A stretch of DNA of 64,000 nucleotides, from NCBI GenBank assembly GCA_013399695.1, contig VXAU01001863.1, positions 31,195 through 95,194 on the forward strand, in the 5' to 3' direction. This document shows, piece by piece, positions 22,891-35,644 of the stretch. A program made the position numbers and the translations under genes. Origin of the DNA: Formicarius rufipectus. Lineage: Eukaryota > Chordata > Aves > Passeriformes > Formicariidae. Below the pieces are notes generated by a model. The model did no database searches, had not been told where the DNA came from, and saw only the letters and a program-made list of their open reading frames with translations. Within the stretch, counting starts at the first letter, position 1, and each line of letters opens with the position of its first letter.

Positions 22891-25800
22891 TCTTCAATAC
22901 ATGGTCATCCCTTACCAGTATCTATTGGATATATTTTCTCTATGTGTATTATAAGTTATATGATGAAAAGAAAACCCATCCATAAATTTGAGCTATCATT
23001 CAATTGAATAAGCAAAAAGGAACAAGACTTGCCAATAGAAAATTAAATATGTTTATCAACAACATTAAAATGAATAATATTCCCATTAAAAGTTAATTCG
23101 TAATAGTAATACTGACTGCAGAGTAGGCAACTAAACTCATGCAGAGCTATGAAAATAATTTATATTAAAAAAGGGGGCAGACTGATCTGAAGTATAACAA
23201 TAATAAAAACCTCCACAATTGTTGTTTGAAACAAAATATCATTACTCCATAGTCTTACTCCCAATAAGCTTATATCGAGCAACTAATGAAATTCTATATG
23301 AAATAAAATGCTCATTTTTGTCTAAGTTTTCAAATCTATCTGAAGAGCTATATTACACGTATTTTAAATGAAAATACAGTTTCTAAAATAAAGTTTTGCT
23401 CTAAGTTCCTAAAAACTCTTTTTTTTTTTTTTTTAAATATTTATGGAATTTCATCAGACTTTAAAACACAATATATTTCAACCAAGAGATACACTTTAAA
23501 GCATAAAGACTAGCTGACTGAAATCAAGGACCAAGTTTTGATATAGTTATATAAAGCCCATTTAAATGTCTTTATTATATAAAATATACATACTAAAATT
23601 TTTATGGATTTTTATAGATACATTGTATATGAGAAGTGAGATTTAGTGGAAATGATCATGGAGCAGGTTCATGTGTCAAAGCAATGAGTCATGAGTATGA
23701 TTTTACCAGCAACGTGAAAAAGTGATGAAGAGCAAGTTGGCATTAAATAGTTTATTGCCTGAATAAATGTTATATTTTCTTGATGGCATCCTACCTGGGG
23801 TGGTCAGGGAAGAGAAATATAGCAAAAACTGAAGGGAGAGAAGTTTGGGACTCAGTAGTTTGACTGACTCAATGATCTTAATCATAACAACAACTACAGC
23901 TTTGGTTTTATGTAGTCAAGTACTCTTCAGACTATCCACTTTCATGCAGATATTTTAGGACTCATTCTGAGAAGGGAGAGTTTTTATTTGGTTTGTGGTA
24001 TTTTCTGTTTTGATACTGCGTCTTGAAAACTGAAGGAAATGTAATTCTGTCTTTAGTTCTTCTGAGGCAATTTCTCTCTCATTCTAAGATCTGTCAGCTC
24101 TCATGAGATCAGAACAGTATGATATTAACAACACTCAGCAAGTGTTTAGGCAAAGGATAAAATAATCCATTTATTTAGTTTTTTTCAAAACTTCAAATAT
24201 TAAGGAAATCCTGTAGAGCTTTTAAAATAGTTTTACTCCAGAAGCATAAGAAAAAAGATTCTTTCCTACTAGAAATTTTATAAAAATGAATAACATAATT
24301 TGACAACCAGAATTTCTGGAAAATCTGATATGATATAAAATTTCTGGTGATTCCTGCACTGATATTTGAATGGAACAAACTGAAACCTTTAATACATGAG
24401 CCACAAATTTCATACCTAGATCTTTCCTGTTTGGTATAAGCTCTTGTTGCTTGATCTCAGGCTTTACCTTTTTTTTACTTCTATTCAGTTAGTTTGACAC
24501 ATGAAAGGTTATTGTCAACTGTAGACATTTCAGACATTTGCCATGACATTCGTCATTCTTTTTATATGTAACCATTTTCACATCTATATAAGACTGTACA
24601 GCATGTTTTTATTTAGAGAAGTTTTGCTGGTAATATATTATTTTTCTGCCATGCACGGAATTGAGATATGATCTAGTTTGACATTGCACCATACTTATAC
24701 ACTCTGATGCTTTGAACAAATGGCTTTTCTTCTTTTATGAAAACTGGCAAAGTTCTGTATAACATGCCCATAAAACCATATAGATATGTTTTGTTTCATT
24801 ACTAGTGACATTCTCCTAGGCTATATAGAATAGCTGGGATGTAGAAGAGAACCTGCCTCTCTGCAGCTCTTCCTTAAGCCACACTCTTCCCCAAAGCACA
24901 AACGGTGTTGAAATGCATCTAGGCTGGCAAATTTGCTGTGGTGTACTTAAATCTTTACTACCGGGCTGGACAGTCACAAACTGGGATCCTTTATGTCCCA
25001 CAGGGGAGAAGAATTGATATCCCATCATAATTTATATAGCGATGTGAGCACATGTATGGGGGTGTATATGCACTTGTGTCATCTCCTAATTCAGATAAAA
25101 CATTCATGTTCAAGAAGTGTTCAGGAGAGTAAAAATTGTATGTTGAATGACATAGATCAGGAAAAGTTTTAAAAAATGACATTTCAAGTGGATTTGCTAT
25201 TGTGTGGTATGCACCACATGCCAATCAACCAACACCATTTTGTTTGCGCTCAGAAATGGTGCTTTCTGTACTACTAAACTTTTACCAAAAATATTTCAGT
25301 AAGGCATACAGTTGTCATATTTTATGCAGTACCTTGAATACTTGAATCCTTAGCAGAAAGTTAGCCTTTGTCTTACAGTTTTGGTTTTATAGGCTATGTG
25401 CCTGTCATTTCCCTTCTCAGACTTTTGTATCATGTTGGTTAATTAAAACCAAATGAGACAGAGTGGCAAAGCTCTCCAAGATATCCTTTAATTAAGAATA
25501 TTGTGAATATAAGCAAGGAGATACAGGAAAGATCCCTTTAGTCCCTTCTGTTGAATGGAAACCTTGCAATATAAATTCAGTCATGTTGTTAGAACTGAGA
25601 TAATCTCTATGAGAAAGTCTTGCATCAAACTAGATTTTAGTACTTCTCCTGCTCTGAAGAAGTATGTGTTCTGCTAAAATTCCTTCCAATTCTTACTTTT
25701 TGGATCAATATGGAAAACCTCGCTGCCACTGTACACTTACATGTATAAAGATAAGAAACTATAGAAATACATTTTTTTCTGGAGCAGGAACACACCAAGG

Positions 25801-28526
25801 AAATCTTTTACTTAGTAAGATCACGCCACAGGTATACTTGCTCCTCTATGAAATATCTTTTGAGGGTAAAAAAACAGTTTTCCTGATGGATTTTTGTGAA
25901 GAAAAGACAAGCAGGTTACAATTTTGTTTCAATACCTTTGTATGAGAAATCTGCTACCACGTTGGGAAATATCTGAGAAAAATTTTGTCCAAAGAAAAGG
26001 AAGAAAAGAGGCCTGGAGGAAGTGCAAATGTTTTCAGTTTCATGTATTTGTTCCACAGCTTTTTTTCACAGGCAGAAAGCAATGGCATCAAAACCGAACG
26101 CCATAAATTGTACTTGTAGTACAATCATATATGGTATAGAAAACTAATCCACACCACTACTCCCCTGTAAATCAAGTGACATTTTCATGATGGCTTCAAT
26201 GAATGAGGTCTATTTATTGCCATTCTAACAAAGAAAAAGTGGTACGACTTCCAAAACATTAATACCTGGGAAGATAATCATATCCATTGTATATGTGATA
26301 GTCTGAATTCAACAAAGCTTAAGCATGCCCTTAAATTCCTTGCTGGTTTAAGATAAAATTAAAGATATGGTAATTCTTTGCTGAAATTTAGCCCCATGCT
26401 TGCCAAAAGTGCACTTAAAAAAAAAAGAAAAACTTTGGGGATATGAAGTTTGCCGGCTTCAAAACAAAGGACCTTAAAATGCCTTTTCTGTGGAGTGGAC
26501 ACTTAAATTATCCTTTTAACCCTGATTTGTATTTAAGTAGCACTTAATTTAATCCTCTTTTAGTCTCATTATTGTTACTTTCATGTCTGAAAAAAAAATC
26601 ATTTTTATAGTTAACTTGCTCCCCCTGCCTTGCTCTTAAAGTAGTGTTGTCTCTGTGTTAGCAATACAACAGTATTAGGATACATAGCAAATATCTGGTA
26701 ATAAAAATAAGGAAAAAAATTGTATTTTTAGTACACGCTTTGGTTTCACAGGCACTGTGATCTGAAAGGAAGTATTTGAAATAATTTTAACTCTATATGG
26801 TCCTGAAACAGAGAATACTGTACGCAAAGGTTAAATGTCAAGTTGTGAGACTGGGCATTTCAACATCTTAGCAAAAGTCACAAAAGCATTCTGGATTTTA
26901 GGTCATTTACTCAAAATTAATTTTAAAAAATGGTGAATAGAAACTGGATTTCAGATGAGAAAGCATAGTGTAAAATAAGATATTTCATGCTCCATTTAAA
27001 TAAATATTAAATAATTAAAGAACTCGAGGTTATAAAGCAAAGTCTTCTAACATCAGGAAGATCTTCTCCTTTCATTTTTCCCTTTCCAGTTCATAGTGCA
27101 GCTTTCATAATCATGTGAACAAATTAAGACATCTTGTTCTGAAATATTTTCTCAGACATGAGCTGGGATGAAAATGTCAGTGGGGTAGAATGATTTGTGG
27201 AATACATCTCTATCCACATAATGGATTCCTGAAGATATTAAGAATAGACTTAGTGATGGACTACTGCAATAGTAGCAAGGTTTCAGCCGTTGAAGGCACA
27301 GTGTGTTTCTGACAGATCGTGAGCAGAGTCAGCTGTAAGTCTTCACAAAAACCTAGTGGAAGCACCCTAGGACAAACAGGTGAGGACCAAGACCAAGTTC
27401 CTCCTATCCTTCAGCAGGTTGCTGGCAACTGAGACCAGATAATTTCCAACTATTGTGCAAAAACAGGCAAGCCTGGAATGATCTTTTTAAAACCAGAACG
27501 AAAATTACTAAATCAGAGAAGATATGATATTAAAATTCCCAAAGAGTTAAGGTGGGAAAGAGGAAGAATTATACTAACATGGACTGAAAAAAACCCCCTG
27601 ATGATTCAAAAGAACTACAGAATGACCCTGGATCTAAATCCAAGGACCCCAAGCAGCAGGATTAATACAGGTAGGGTTTTATTATTTTGTTTACTGCTGC
27701 ATAAATACCTGCTATTAAGTGAAGATTTATTTTATACATAAATAAACTGCAAAGCCTGTCCTTGTGCATTCAGTAAGTTATCTCTAACATTTGGCTCTGA
27801 AGAGGTAGACTGTAAACCCAGAATATAAACCCTGAGAATGGCCATGCTTATGTTATGAAAAAGTCTGTGGGGGTTAACTTCAGGGACCAGAAAACTGAAC
27901 GGACTACTCCAGCTTCCAGAATAATGTTTTTGGTAACACCTGTACAACAGAAATTCCTGCAGAGGTGTCCTGACCAGGTGCAGTGGCTGCTTATAAAGAG
28001 AAATTTCAGGCAACATAGAGGCACTATGGGACATAAGATCCCAAAGAGATTGCAAGATGGCAAACTTATTATAGCCAGAGGAACAAAAGGATAAACTGTG
28101 AGAGATGGAAATAAACTAGTCCTCTACTTTTCTTCTTTACAAAAGTACTTACAGAGGATGTGTAACATAAAATTGACACTGTTTTTTGCAGTCTCTCTTC
28201 TTGAACTGAATACACATATCTACATAAGGTGAGAATAGGTAAGCTGATGATGCAGAGGGTGTGGTGCTGTGAGTAAAATATATCCCTGCTATGAGACTTG
28301 AAAGAATTAGCTGAGTCAAATAAACCTGAAAAATAATCCATTAGAACTTTGCCTGTTCCATTGTGTAGGTAAATTGTTTGATAGTCATGCTGAATATTAT
28401 TAATCTTTTGTAACATTTACATGGTTTTAGGATTCTTTCTATGTACTTGTGTCCTATAAGTGCTCACTAAAAGAAAACTTATGAGCCCATCTCCTTAATA
28501 AACCATTCCTACATTTCAAAGCATAC

Positions 28527-28574
28527 CTACTGTCCCATAAACTTTTGCTATTTCTTCCTTTTTGTGTAGAATAA
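28527..28574 (-). CDS. Possible 48-nt exon between the 32477 and 21368 exons
   Basis: The frame in the required phase reads VILHKKEEIAKVYGTV without a stop, and the KKEE core is compatible with triadin. The donor GTATGCTTTG is fair, but the acceptor (ATAACCAGAG) has a poor pyrimidine tract. The 11 kb intron around it contains no confident exon. It is reported as a candidate only. Confidence 0.18.
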
Positions 28575-31100
28575 CTCTGGTTATACCTTAAGGCAATGGC
28601 TTTCCTGCTGCCATTTTAGTTGCAATTGCTTGAATATCTTGAATAAAAAATAAAAATATCTTTTCTGCTAAGTAAATACTGTTTCTTACCAGTAGTTCTT
28701 CCTGTATTAGGTAGAGTGATCTGGATCTCTTTACCCCATCCTCTAACCAGGACTTTCTGTATAGCCTGCATTCTAATATTTTGTACTTATCCAATGAACC
28801 CATTTCCTACATAGTTTTCTATATAATGTTTTCTTTCTGCTTCTTACCAACAGTGGAATGATCGAAGGTATAATAAAGTAATAATAATTCTAGCACAGCT
28901 GGCAGACAATTTTAAAATTGGATGCAGCTGTCATCTGAGCACTCAAAACTGGCTATTGTCTGTCACATTTATTTTATTCTTTCTGAATCCAAACTAAATT
29001 TCCTTAACTTTCAAGGGATAAATTGCACTCAAAGAGAGTTTCTGTTACAAACCCAAAGGGAGCAATGAATAAGTTTTTGTGGGTTTTTGGGGGTTTTTTT
29101 TCCATGTGTGTGGAGAGGAAGATGGGGAAAATTAGACATTAAAAACCTGTAATTGGGCAGTTAAGTGACAGTACAAAATATGTTAAATGTACTGTAAAAT
29201 TAAATTAAAATTTTCAAGACCAATCAGGGGTAATTCTAAGCTGTAATTAAGATTTCATTTTTGCAGTGTTGAAAAGAGTTAGAACTGATTTTTGAATCTA
29301 TCAAATAATTAAGGGAAGGGCCTATCACTGGTGCAGGAGTCTTGCCTATGAAGCGAGGTTATTCAGTGAGAGGCACTCACAGATGAGCTGTTCCTATCCC
29401 TCACCACAGGGCTCAGTGTCACTGCGGCTCCTCACTGCCTACGGGAGAACACAGTCACCTTCATGCTAATTTAGCGGCAAATACTCTTTGTGTGGTTTGA
29501 ACCTGTGCTTCTTTCCCTGTCCAGAATCCCCATGTGCCTTTTTTTCTCTCAATGACAAAATAGACCCAGTAAAGTCACCAAGATGAGGTGTGGTGACTCT
29601 GTATCTCACCACTGACAGCCTGACCAATGACACAGCAGAATTACCTAAAGCTGTGAAGCATGATAAATGTTGAGGTGTGGGACCCCTTTCCAGGTGGAGC
29701 TCCATAGGGATGGAAGGAAGAGGGAGTTTTTCCCCCAGTCCTCTGTCCTGACAAAGGATGACTAGATAAGGCAGTTGCTCACCACCTACACTCCTGGCTC
29801 TCAGAAACCCTCTAGAGGACCTGCTGAGTCCAGCACACTCAGAGTGCCTGAGGAAATCCTGTGCAAGAAACCTGAGCCAATCCACAGTGAAAAAGGATAG
29901 GCAGGTACCTTGCAAGTAGGTGACTCAGACCTGTCCTGCCTGGCACAACTGGGGAGATGATGCACTGTGGAGAAAGAAGAGGAAATGGCAGAAGGGTTTG
30001 GGATGGGGACAGCATATGACAGAGTAACTGAGGAAGATTGCTGTAATGAAGTATCTTCAACTCTGATTTCTCCCTTCAGAACAGTATCATTCACATACAT
30101 TTATGAAACTGTTCTGCTTTACAGCTGAATACTGGACTCTCCTGTTCAGTTTCCAATGGTTGCCAGAGGGGTAATTTTTTCCAGTTAGAGAAAATCGGAA
30201 ATATTTGAAAGTAACCATTTTCAAAATCATGTAACAGAAATTCATTGTGGTTAATTTCCTAGAGCAGCTGTCGACTTCCAGATACAGAAGTTCTCATAGG
30301 CTTGTAACCTCCATATTCACTTCTATTGCTTTCTCTGTATAAATATATGGAGATAAAAATAGTGCACATTGAATTAGGCAGGAATTTCTTCACCAGTGGC
30401 ATTAAGATCAGGAACATATGTGATGTAGATGCACCATAAGATGACCAGCTGTGCTTTCAGTCTGTTCAGCCTGTTAAGAGGAGTAAACCTTCAGCTTTAG
30501 GCATTCTTCGGTGCAGGTTGTGATGTAATAAGATGTGTGGAAGAAAATTAAATATGAAATTGGATAATCTATTTAATTTACTGTGCTAATAGGCAACAGT
30601 CTACTTATGATGTTGGCAAACAAGCATATTTAATGTTTTGCTATGGTGAGTTATTCTGGTAGTAAATTAGTTTTCAGGGAACAGGAGGGGAAGCAAAAAT
30701 GTAGAAGTCAAAGCCTACTGCTCTTTATCACTTTTAAGGCAAACTACATAATTAGAAATGTGTCAGAACAGATAAACTTCTTTTATTTTTCTGTAAGAAG
30801 CCTGTTTTCTCTGTTTCTTTATCTTAAACAGATTACCATCATCATTATTCTTGCCAACAAGCAGATTCATCAGAATACTTTTTTTAAATGAACACAAATA
30901 TTGAAAGCAAGCAGGTGGAATGAATTAATTATAAGCATATGGTTTTCTAACGTAACCATTTCTGCAGTATACTGTTGAGACATCTAGGGGTCTAGCTATA
31001 CAACACACTTTGGCAGCAAAGCAGCTTAAGGAAATTCTTGGTTAGATGAATAAAAATGTGTGTGGAGCCAGACCTACTGATATGATCCAGACTGAGTATC

Positions 31101-31145
31101 CTCTCTCTCTCTCTCTCTCACGCACACACACACACACACACACAC
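31101..31145 (+). repeat. Compound (CT)n(CA)n microsatellite
   Basis: Ten CT units run into about twelve CA/CG-interrupted units, then CTCGCATGCAT. It is pure enough to be length-variable and lies in the 21401-32476 intron. Confidence 0.95.
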
Positions 31146-32476
31146 TCGCATGCATACATTTCTATGACAGTTTTTAGCTGCAAGCCATGGTGATGGTGTG
31201 GCTTACACTGTTTTCCCAGTTGTCTTAGCACCAGCGAACATGGTGTCAAACAAACGCAGCAAGGCAGGGACGGGAAGCATAGTCAGGGAAATGGTGCTTC
31301 TTAGGCCAACATCACACAGTACATTGTACATCTGAGCAATATCTGTGACAAAATCTCATCAACTGTGATTGTTGGTAGAGGCAACTGAAGGTGCTCCTGG
31401 CTTGCACTGATCTTTGACCAATTCCCAAACATCCCACTGGTACAAGTTATTATTCTGTTTTGCAGTGAAATAGATCTCTGAGACAGACTACTGAAGTGGT
31501 CTGAATTAGAGAAAGATACACAGAAAACAATCTTGAAGCTAAAAAAAAAAAAAAAGGAAAAGATACCAGATCCATATAGTGGGATCAGCCGGAGGCAAGA
31601 AGCAGTAACAGAAGTGTGGGCTGGACACTCCTGCAATGCTAGCACCAGACACAGCTCAATAACATAGAACCTGGTGAAGCACTACATGCTCTGCTTTGGG
31701 CTAGAATAATATTACGCTTTTATAATGGCCACATTTTCACATGTGGATTCCTGTGTGGGTCTTTTGATAGTCAATATAAAATGTAGTCAAAGTACAAATA
31801 CAATTAATTTTCTCATTGTTATTTGTTATATAGAGTGTTATTTAACTAAACAGAAATAAGATGTGGCATTTTTGAAGATGCCTGTGAAGAATATGAGATC
31901 AAAACTAAATAAAAAATAGATTTTTATAATCCAGTCTAAATTCAGATAGAAATGTATTACATTATTTTGTTTGAAAAACATTTGCTTGACTTTTCAGTGC
32001 ATATTTATGATTATCTAAGAGCTCCATTATGAAAATCTACTGTGAGAGAAGTACTTTGAAATATCAGATCCTTTTTCAAAGGACTCGAATATAACTTCAC
32101 TTGAAAACTAATTTCTGTAAATATTGCTTTTAAAATCAGTATTTGCATTCAGATTAATTTTTTTAAAAAATCTAAACCACTGCAGAATGACCCAATATGG
32201 CGCCTCACATCTGTCATGGGAGAAAAAGAAATAAACATGATGTAATAAATCAACACTAAATACTTTTGTTCTTAGCAAAAATTTCACATTCAAATTATCG
32301 CTATTATTTAGAGCAAACAGACCAAAAAAAAAAAAAAAAGGAAAAAATGCAAACTAAACAAAAACTCAACTGAAACTAAACAGTGGCTTTTGTGCAATCC
32401 AGCAGATGGTGCTACGATGCAATAAACTGGTTCAAGAGTACAAGAAATACACTATGTGAACATTTTTCTCCTTTAC

Positions 32477-32533
32477 CTGGTGCTGCTGCTGCTTTTTTGA
32501 TGCCTGGATGGGCTGCAGGAACTTTTGCTGGCT
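32477..32533 (-). CDS. TRDN: Triadin luminal-tail mini-exon, 57 nt, with Ala4 run
   Basis: The acceptor is a TTTG-repeat pyrimidine tract ending TTTTCAAG and the donor is GTAAAGGAG. The frame reads KPAKVPAAHPGIKKAAAAP, then a G that makes GAA with the exon at 21368. Unlike its neighbours it is rich in Pro and Ala and poor in Glu, so it probably forms an extended linker between KEKE blocks. The four alanines are all GCA codons, an in-frame trinucleotide repeat next to the donor that could vary in length without shifting the frame. A shifted acceptor two bases downstream (AGAG) would break the phase, which favours the chosen start. Confidence 0.8.
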
Positions 32534-34444
32534 CTTGAAAACAAACAAACAGACAAACAAGAACAAATTAAACCAATTATCACAAAGTATTATATCTTAA
32601 AAAGACCACAGAAATCTAGGGAAAGGCTTCCAATGAAGTACAGCCTGTAGCAATTTTTTCACTGAAGAGTTAAACAAAGAGATTACCCAGAGGGAGAAAA
32701 GTTGAATTCTCTTCAATAAACTCAAAGGCAACAATAATACAACCAGCTGAAGGGCTAGTAAGCGCTAGTTGTTAGGCACTGAATCACTTATTTTAGCTTT
32801 TTCTGCCTAATAATTCAATAACCATTGGCAAAGCAGAGGAAAGGAGGTATGTAGGGGTTCTGGCATGGCCTTGCCCCTCAGGCAGCAGCTATGTGCTGGG
32901 ACCCTCTGCATTTGATCTTGCAGTTATGAGACCAGAAAGTCCTGAACCAGCCCACATCAGATGCTGAGGATTCACTCCCGTGAATGCAGCAGAGGTGCTC
33001 TTGGGGATCTCACAGATATTCAGATTGGCATACTTTCCCCATATCTGAATCTCTCTCTGATTAGAAAAGGTGAAATCGGGTTATTTCTGCGAAGTACATC
33101 TACAGACTTGGCTACACCAGGAATGGAGGAACATTAGGAGAACATGTTTGATCCTGCACTTGAAAGAACAACTGCCGTATTCTCCTAGCAGAGAAAAAAA
33201 CCCTCTCGGGGCATTTCGCTGTAGTTATGTTCTTGGTCTTACACTTGCACTGTACTCTCTCTGCTGGAAAATATGTCCTTGCAGAATGAAAGTACAAATG
33301 ATGAAAGGGTATGTGCATCCCCAAGTGGATTTAGAGAATCTCTGTCCTAGATAGAAGAATCTAAGTAGTTTTCTAGATTTATTTACTCTTTACTAGTGTT
33401 CACTTAATTGCTTTTATTCTCAGGAACTACCAAAACAGACTACATGAATCACAAAAATTTAACAAACATCAGTAAGCTAACCACCACCAACGGTAAAAAT
33501 GGAATTTTTGTATCGGCTAGATGGTCCTCTAAATTAAAGTTCACAGTTCCATATTTTGAGAGGAAATAACTAATCATTTTAATCACAAGCCGGATTACAG
33601 AATGCCAAAAAAAAATGTTAGCTAGTCCTTCACATCTGCCACTGTGTTATTACAAAGAAAAAGAACGTGGCTAAATCAGGAATGTAATTTTGAGTTCTTC
33701 CCTCCAGTCTTTTGAGAAGTTCATAAAAGATGCATAGATTGTCTTGTGAAACAGAACGAAAACAAAATATACTTTGCATTTGAGGGATTGTTTTGCTTCC
33801 ATCCATTTAAAAGCCCACAGCAGAAAATTATATCCTAACTGAGTTATTATCACAGCATTGTAATTACTTGGGTTGCTCACCCCTCCTTCAGGAAAATATG
33901 TAGAAGACCTTGAAGAATAATTTACTTAGTATAACTGTCCCAAGTGCCTGTTCTTGCAAAGTAAGAGATCCAACACTCACGTTCTACTAGTGTCAAAATG
34001 GACTTAATAAAAGAATTGCAGGACTCTTGCAAGTCCTTTCTGAGCTCTCAGCTAGAGCCTGGTGGACAGTGAAATTTTTTAACTTTTTGTTCATAACGTC
34101 TGTGAAAAGATTCTTTTTGTTCTACAGAGATTTTTATTTTCATTTAAAATATTTAATTTCTGAGCAACTGAAATAATTTCAATTGAGAAAATAAAATTAA
34201 GGATACGTTTGATCTAAAATTTTTGTAACAGTCAATTTTTATATAAATTTTCAATAACATTGAAACAAAAGTGCCCAATGTTTTAAACTTTCTTTTGCAA
34301 GCATATGCTTTTCAGTTTGTAATTCACAACTTTTTTTAAGTGTTAATGACTCTACATCTTCACATGAACTAGTTTCAACTTCAGATTTCATAATGGAGCT
34401 GGGAAATTTTCTGTGACAACTGCTGGGAAATTCTCCCATGAAAG

Positions 34445-34655
34445 GAATCATAGAGTGATTTGGATTGGAAGTGACTTTAAGGGCCATCTAGTTCCATTCC
34501 CCTTGATGCTGGCAGAGACACCTTCCATTAAAGCAAATAGCTCCAAGCCCCACCCAACCTGGCCTTGACCATCTGTTCCATCACTGCATGCCTTTGTGAA
34601 AAGTCCCTCTCCCAGCTCTCCTGTAGGCCTACTTTGGGCACTGGAAGGCTGCTAT
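34445..34655 (-). mobile_element. CR1 LINE fragment, about 210 bp
   Basis: The + strand begins AATCATAGAGTGATTTGG and runs through AAGGGCCATCTAGTTCCAT and CCAAGCCCCACCCAACCTGG, then CTCCCAGCTCTCCTGTAGG, all characteristic of the CR1 3' region in reverse. The 5' part is missing. It lies in the intron between the 35609 and 32477 exons. Confidence 0.85.
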
Positions 34656-35585
34656 TAGGAATCATGGGCCCAAAACAATAGATCCTTTAAGTTATTTCAT
34701 TAACAAGACATTACTTGTACACTAAATCTATTGAATATTTTGTTAAATATTTCTCCAAAATTTGGACATGAAACCAATGTATAAGCTTTTCTTGATTGCC
34801 AAAAGAAATCTTTTAATACACTGCTGTAAAACTGAGGATTGCAGGAGTTTTTTCTGCCATACATGTCAAGAAAGATAATACATGAAGATGGGAGTCAGTG
34901 AATTTAATCATGAATTTAAATGAGATTTTGAAGCCCCATAGTTTCCCTAATTTTTCCTTTATACTACACTTTCAGAACAGAGAGCTGAGCAGATGAAGTT
35001 TTATTAGAGAAACTGTCTTACTACCCTTACTGTATTGAGGTATTGATGCTTGCAAAATGTAGAAAAGGAAGATGTTCCCATGTTAACAATGACATTCACA
35101 GAGCATTTTGTGGTTATTCTTTTGGAAAATCCCAATTCCCATCACTCCTTAGAAGTCTCTCAGAAGTCTCTCTGTTGGAATCAGATGTAACTAGATAGGC
35201 AGGGCTCGTTTTGCACTTGCAAAGATAATTTTCATTGTCCTTAGCATGTTGAACTCTCAGTCTTCTCAGCTGATTTATGAAAATTGCTGCCACTGACAGC
35301 ACATTCAGCTGAGACCTCAATTTGACATTTCCTTCCTCATGAAACTTTTGCTTCTGAAAACAGTGATAGGGAAGAATGGAAGGAAAAACTGTCAGTCACA
35401 AAGAGGAGTGTGGAATTAAAAGTAGGATAAGAATGGATTTAGAAAGTAAGAGGCAGCTGAGGTCTAAACATGTCATTTTTCAGTTATAAATGGTGTAGCT
35501 GCTTTCTTTGTATTTTCAACAATTCAATAACTATTCTTTTTGAATTATTGAAATGTACTCCTTGAAATTGCATAGCATATATATT

Positions 35586-35599
35586 AAAAAAAAAAAAAA
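35586..35599 (-). promoter_or_regulatory. U-rich run downstream of a 5' splice site
   Basis: In the transcript, 14 U begin nine bases after the end of the exon at 35609. U-rich sequence at this position is a known binding context for TIA1/TIAL1, which help recruit U1 to the donor. The effect here is inferred. Confidence 0.4.
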
Positions 35600-35608
35600 G
35601 TTTCTTAC

Positions 35609-35644
35609 TTTTGAGTTCTTTGGACACAGTAGCTTCTTTTTTAT
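35609..35644 (-). CDS. TRDN: Triadin luminal-tail mini-exon, 36 nt
   Basis: The acceptor is a T-rich run ending TATTTTACAG and the donor is GTAAGAAAC. In frame the exon reads DKKEATVSKELK and ends with A, giving a split AAG (Lys) with the exon at 32477. Directly after the donor the transcript would carry a run of 14 U (35586-35599 on the + strand as A). U-rich sequence just inside an intron is known to help U1 binding through TIA-type proteins, so this short exon may rely on it. The exon is Lys/Glu-rich without hydrophobic stretches, as expected for the luminal tail. The splice sites are strong. Confidence 0.82.

Larger units (their letters stand above)
21401..32476 (-). other. TRDN: TRDN intron, 11.1 kb
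   Basis: Holds the CR1 copy at 22331, the CT/CA microsatellite (31101), A-runs near 22182, 31540 and 32323, and one weak exon candidate (28527). A GC-richer patch at 29300-29950 gives a 149-codon frame with no coding signature. Confidence 0.65.
32534..35608 (-). other. TRDN: TRDN intron, 3.1 kb
   Basis: Holds a CR1 fragment (34445) and the U-rich run after the upstream donor. Otherwise unique. Confidence 0.7.

Noticed and set aside
24466..24478. Lys-coding A-rich segment with a possible donor (GTAAAGCC).
   Set aside because: It is 13 nt long with no usable acceptor and the wrong phase.
29466..29915. 149-codon open frame on the minus strand.
   Set aside because: No domain, no splice or promoter context; it overlaps other long frames in a GC-richer patch and looks like chance.
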